Source: an uncultured Lachnospiraceae bacterium
GTDB lineage: Bacteria > Bacillota > Clostridia > Lachnospirales > Lachnospiraceae
DNA length: 7,127 nt
Assembly (NCBI GenBank): GCA_905193085.1
Contig: CAJJNI010000130.1
Coordinates: forward strand, 1-7,127
Direction of reading: 5' to 3'
Of the stretch, positions 6,089 to 7,127 are shown one piece after another. Position numbers and translations under genes: made by a program. Below the pieces are notes generated by a model. It was given only the letters and a program-made list of their open reading frames with translations, had not been told where the DNA came from and did no database searches. Each line of letters starts with the position of its first letter. The stretch's first letter is position 1.

Positions 6089-6956
6089 AACTGTATCTTC
6101 TCTTCTGCACTGCCTGTACTGTAAGAAATACGAAGAAAGCACAGCCTGACAGATAATATACTACACTTGTCAAATCCAAAATACCATAAAGGAAATTATC
6201 AAGCTTTGATGCACAGTCAAGCACACCGAAAACTTTTGCAAACAATCCTTCAAACATTGTCTTATTTACGAGGAAAGTAATTACAAGAGCTGCCTCTCCG
6301 ATAATTCCAATTGCAACAGACACAATAATATGCTTAGTCATCGCATAGACAATAAGTGCCAGTGCAATAATAACTATTGCAAATCCTATAAGCGATGCAA
6401 TTGCAGAACCTGGAATAAAGCTTAAGATTCCACCGATAAAATATGTTATCATAAGTATTCCAAATGTAAATACGGCTGCAATAACCTGACTTTCTGTAAT
6501 TGCTGATAAAAACAGGCCAATCGCAACATACAGAGAACCAAGCAAAAAGAAACCAAATAATGCAACAAAATCCATCGTCATTGATTCTGTTGTTTTGCCA
6601 TATATTTTCATAATAAAAGGATACAGGCAAAACAAAATTACAGGCATTAAAAATGTAACTTCCATTGCAAGATACTTTCCAAGAACAACATCTGTAATTT
6701 TAACCGGTGCAGTGTACAAGAGCTGGTCCGTCTTCTGTTTTCTCTCCTCGGCCATAACACGCATTGTAAGTATAGGAATAATAATAACGAGAATAAATGA
6801 AACACCACTTAAAGTATTTCTTATCAATGAGCTTCCTGCATACAGATTATATAATGAAAAAAACATACTTACGATAAATATCATAAATGCAACAAAAATA
6901 TAACCTATCATAGAATTAAAACATGACTTTAATTCTTTCTTAAAAACTGCGTTCAT
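6087..6956 (-). CDS. ABC-2 type permease, GldF-like
   Basis: The 289-residue integral membrane protein has a short cytoplasmic N-terminus (MNAVFKKELKSCFNS) and about six hydrophobic segments, near residues 17-37, 50-66, 92-114, 127-150, 155-205 (probably two) and 260-281. Residues 68-85 carry the conserved ABC-2 cytoplasmic motif, MAEERKQKTDQLLYTAPV, thought to contact the ATPase. Size and order (ATPase, permease, GldG-like) point to the GldF branch. It would form the membrane channel of an exporter or a mechanical/assembly complex together with the ATPase upstream. The start is ATG 6956, with AGGAGG 11 bases upstream inside the end of the ATPase gene; only 3 bases separate the two genes. The substrate cannot be read from the sequence. 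Confidence 0.9.
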   Translation of the reverse strand: MNAVFKKELKSCFNSMIGYIFVAFMIFIVSMFFSLYNLYAGSSLIRNTLSGVSFILVIIIPILTMRVMAEERKQKTDQLLYTAPVKITDVVLGKYLAMEVTFLMPVILFCLYPFIMKIYGKTTESMTMDFVALFGFFLLGSLYVAIGLFLSAITESQVIAAVFTFGILMITYFIGGILSFIPGSAIASLIGFAIVIIALALIVYAMTKHIIVSVAIGIIGEAALVITFLVNKTMFEGLFAKVFGVLDCASKLDNFLYGILDLTSVVYYLSGCAFFVFLTVQAVQKRRYS

Positions 6957-6959
6957 ATT

Positions 6960-7127
6960 CTATTCTTCCTCCTGTAATTGTAATTTATCTTTCGGATTTT
7001 CCATTATGGCTTCCTGTTTATTATTATCAGCAGTCTTTGTCATATCAAGGAATATATCTTCAAGAGACTTCTTATCTACATGCATTGATATAATAGGGCA
7101 TTTTGCTTCAGCCATAGCATAGAATAT
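6960..7127 (-). CDS. ABC transporter ATP-binding protein, C-terminal fragment (GldA-like)
   Basis: Only the last 55 codons are in the window; the nucleotide-binding motifs lie beyond the right edge. The visible peptide contains SLEDIFLDMT, the usual closing motif of ABC-2 type ATP-binding subunits (commonly SLEDVFLELT), followed by a polar, acidic tail ending QEEE. Reading frame and gene order support this: the stop TAG at 6960 is followed after 3 bases by the permease ATG, and the permease ribosome binding site lies in the tail codons (CAG GAG GAA). The ATPase would energise the GldF-like permease from the cytoplasm. Whether the Walker motifs are intact cannot be seen. Confidence 0.8.
   Translation of the reverse strand: MFYAMAEAKCPIISMHVDKKSLEDIFLDMTKTADNNKQEAIMENPKDKLQLQEEE

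Overview
The window looks like the chromosome of a low-GC Gram-positive anaerobe of the class Clostridia, most likely a member of Lachnospiraceae. The composition is AT-rich, ribosome binding sites are strong (AGGAGG), and a GSI-alpha type glutamine synthetase is followed by an ANTAR regulator. The HisA is of the rare eukaryote-like (yeast HIS6) family, which is found in that bacterial group. The taxonomic call is inference from gene content. Every supported gene lies on the minus strand, so the story reads from the right end to the left.

Right part (7127 to 3508): the end of an ABC transporter operon. In transcription order it holds the C-terminus of an ATP-binding protein (cut by the window), an ABC-2 type permease like GldF, a GldG-like membrane-anchored extracytoplasmic protein, and a DUF4340 protein with a membrane anchor. 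Gaps are 3 and 12 bases and then a one-base TAATG overlap, so the four genes are very probably one co-translated unit. The proteins resemble the GldA/GldF/GldG gliding-motility exporter, but nothing here suggests gliding. The substrate is unknown.

Middle (3507 to 2631): a small gene for an Asn/Asp-rich lipoprotein with three 11-residue repeats, its putative promoter and inverted-repeat region, a probable rho-independent terminator, and then 230 bases without protein genes. That gap contains a 176-base element bounded by a perfect 9-base inverted repeat and filled with smaller hairpins. It is either a MITE-like intergenic repeat or a structured RNA, and it is the least explained item in the window. 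A good extended -10 promoter follows directly.

Left part (2630 to 1): a nitrogen/histidine unit, hisA-glnA-ANTAR regulator. The glnA ribosome binding site lies inside the last codons of hisA, and only 5 bases separate the two genes. The regulator follows after 44 bases and is cut by the window start. Its receiver-like half lacks the phosphorylation residues, so it probably works without phosphorylation, binding RNA to control termination of nitrogen genes. GlnA carries several substitutions at normally conserved active-site positions. No CRISPR array, tRNA, rRNA, transposase or phage gene was seen.
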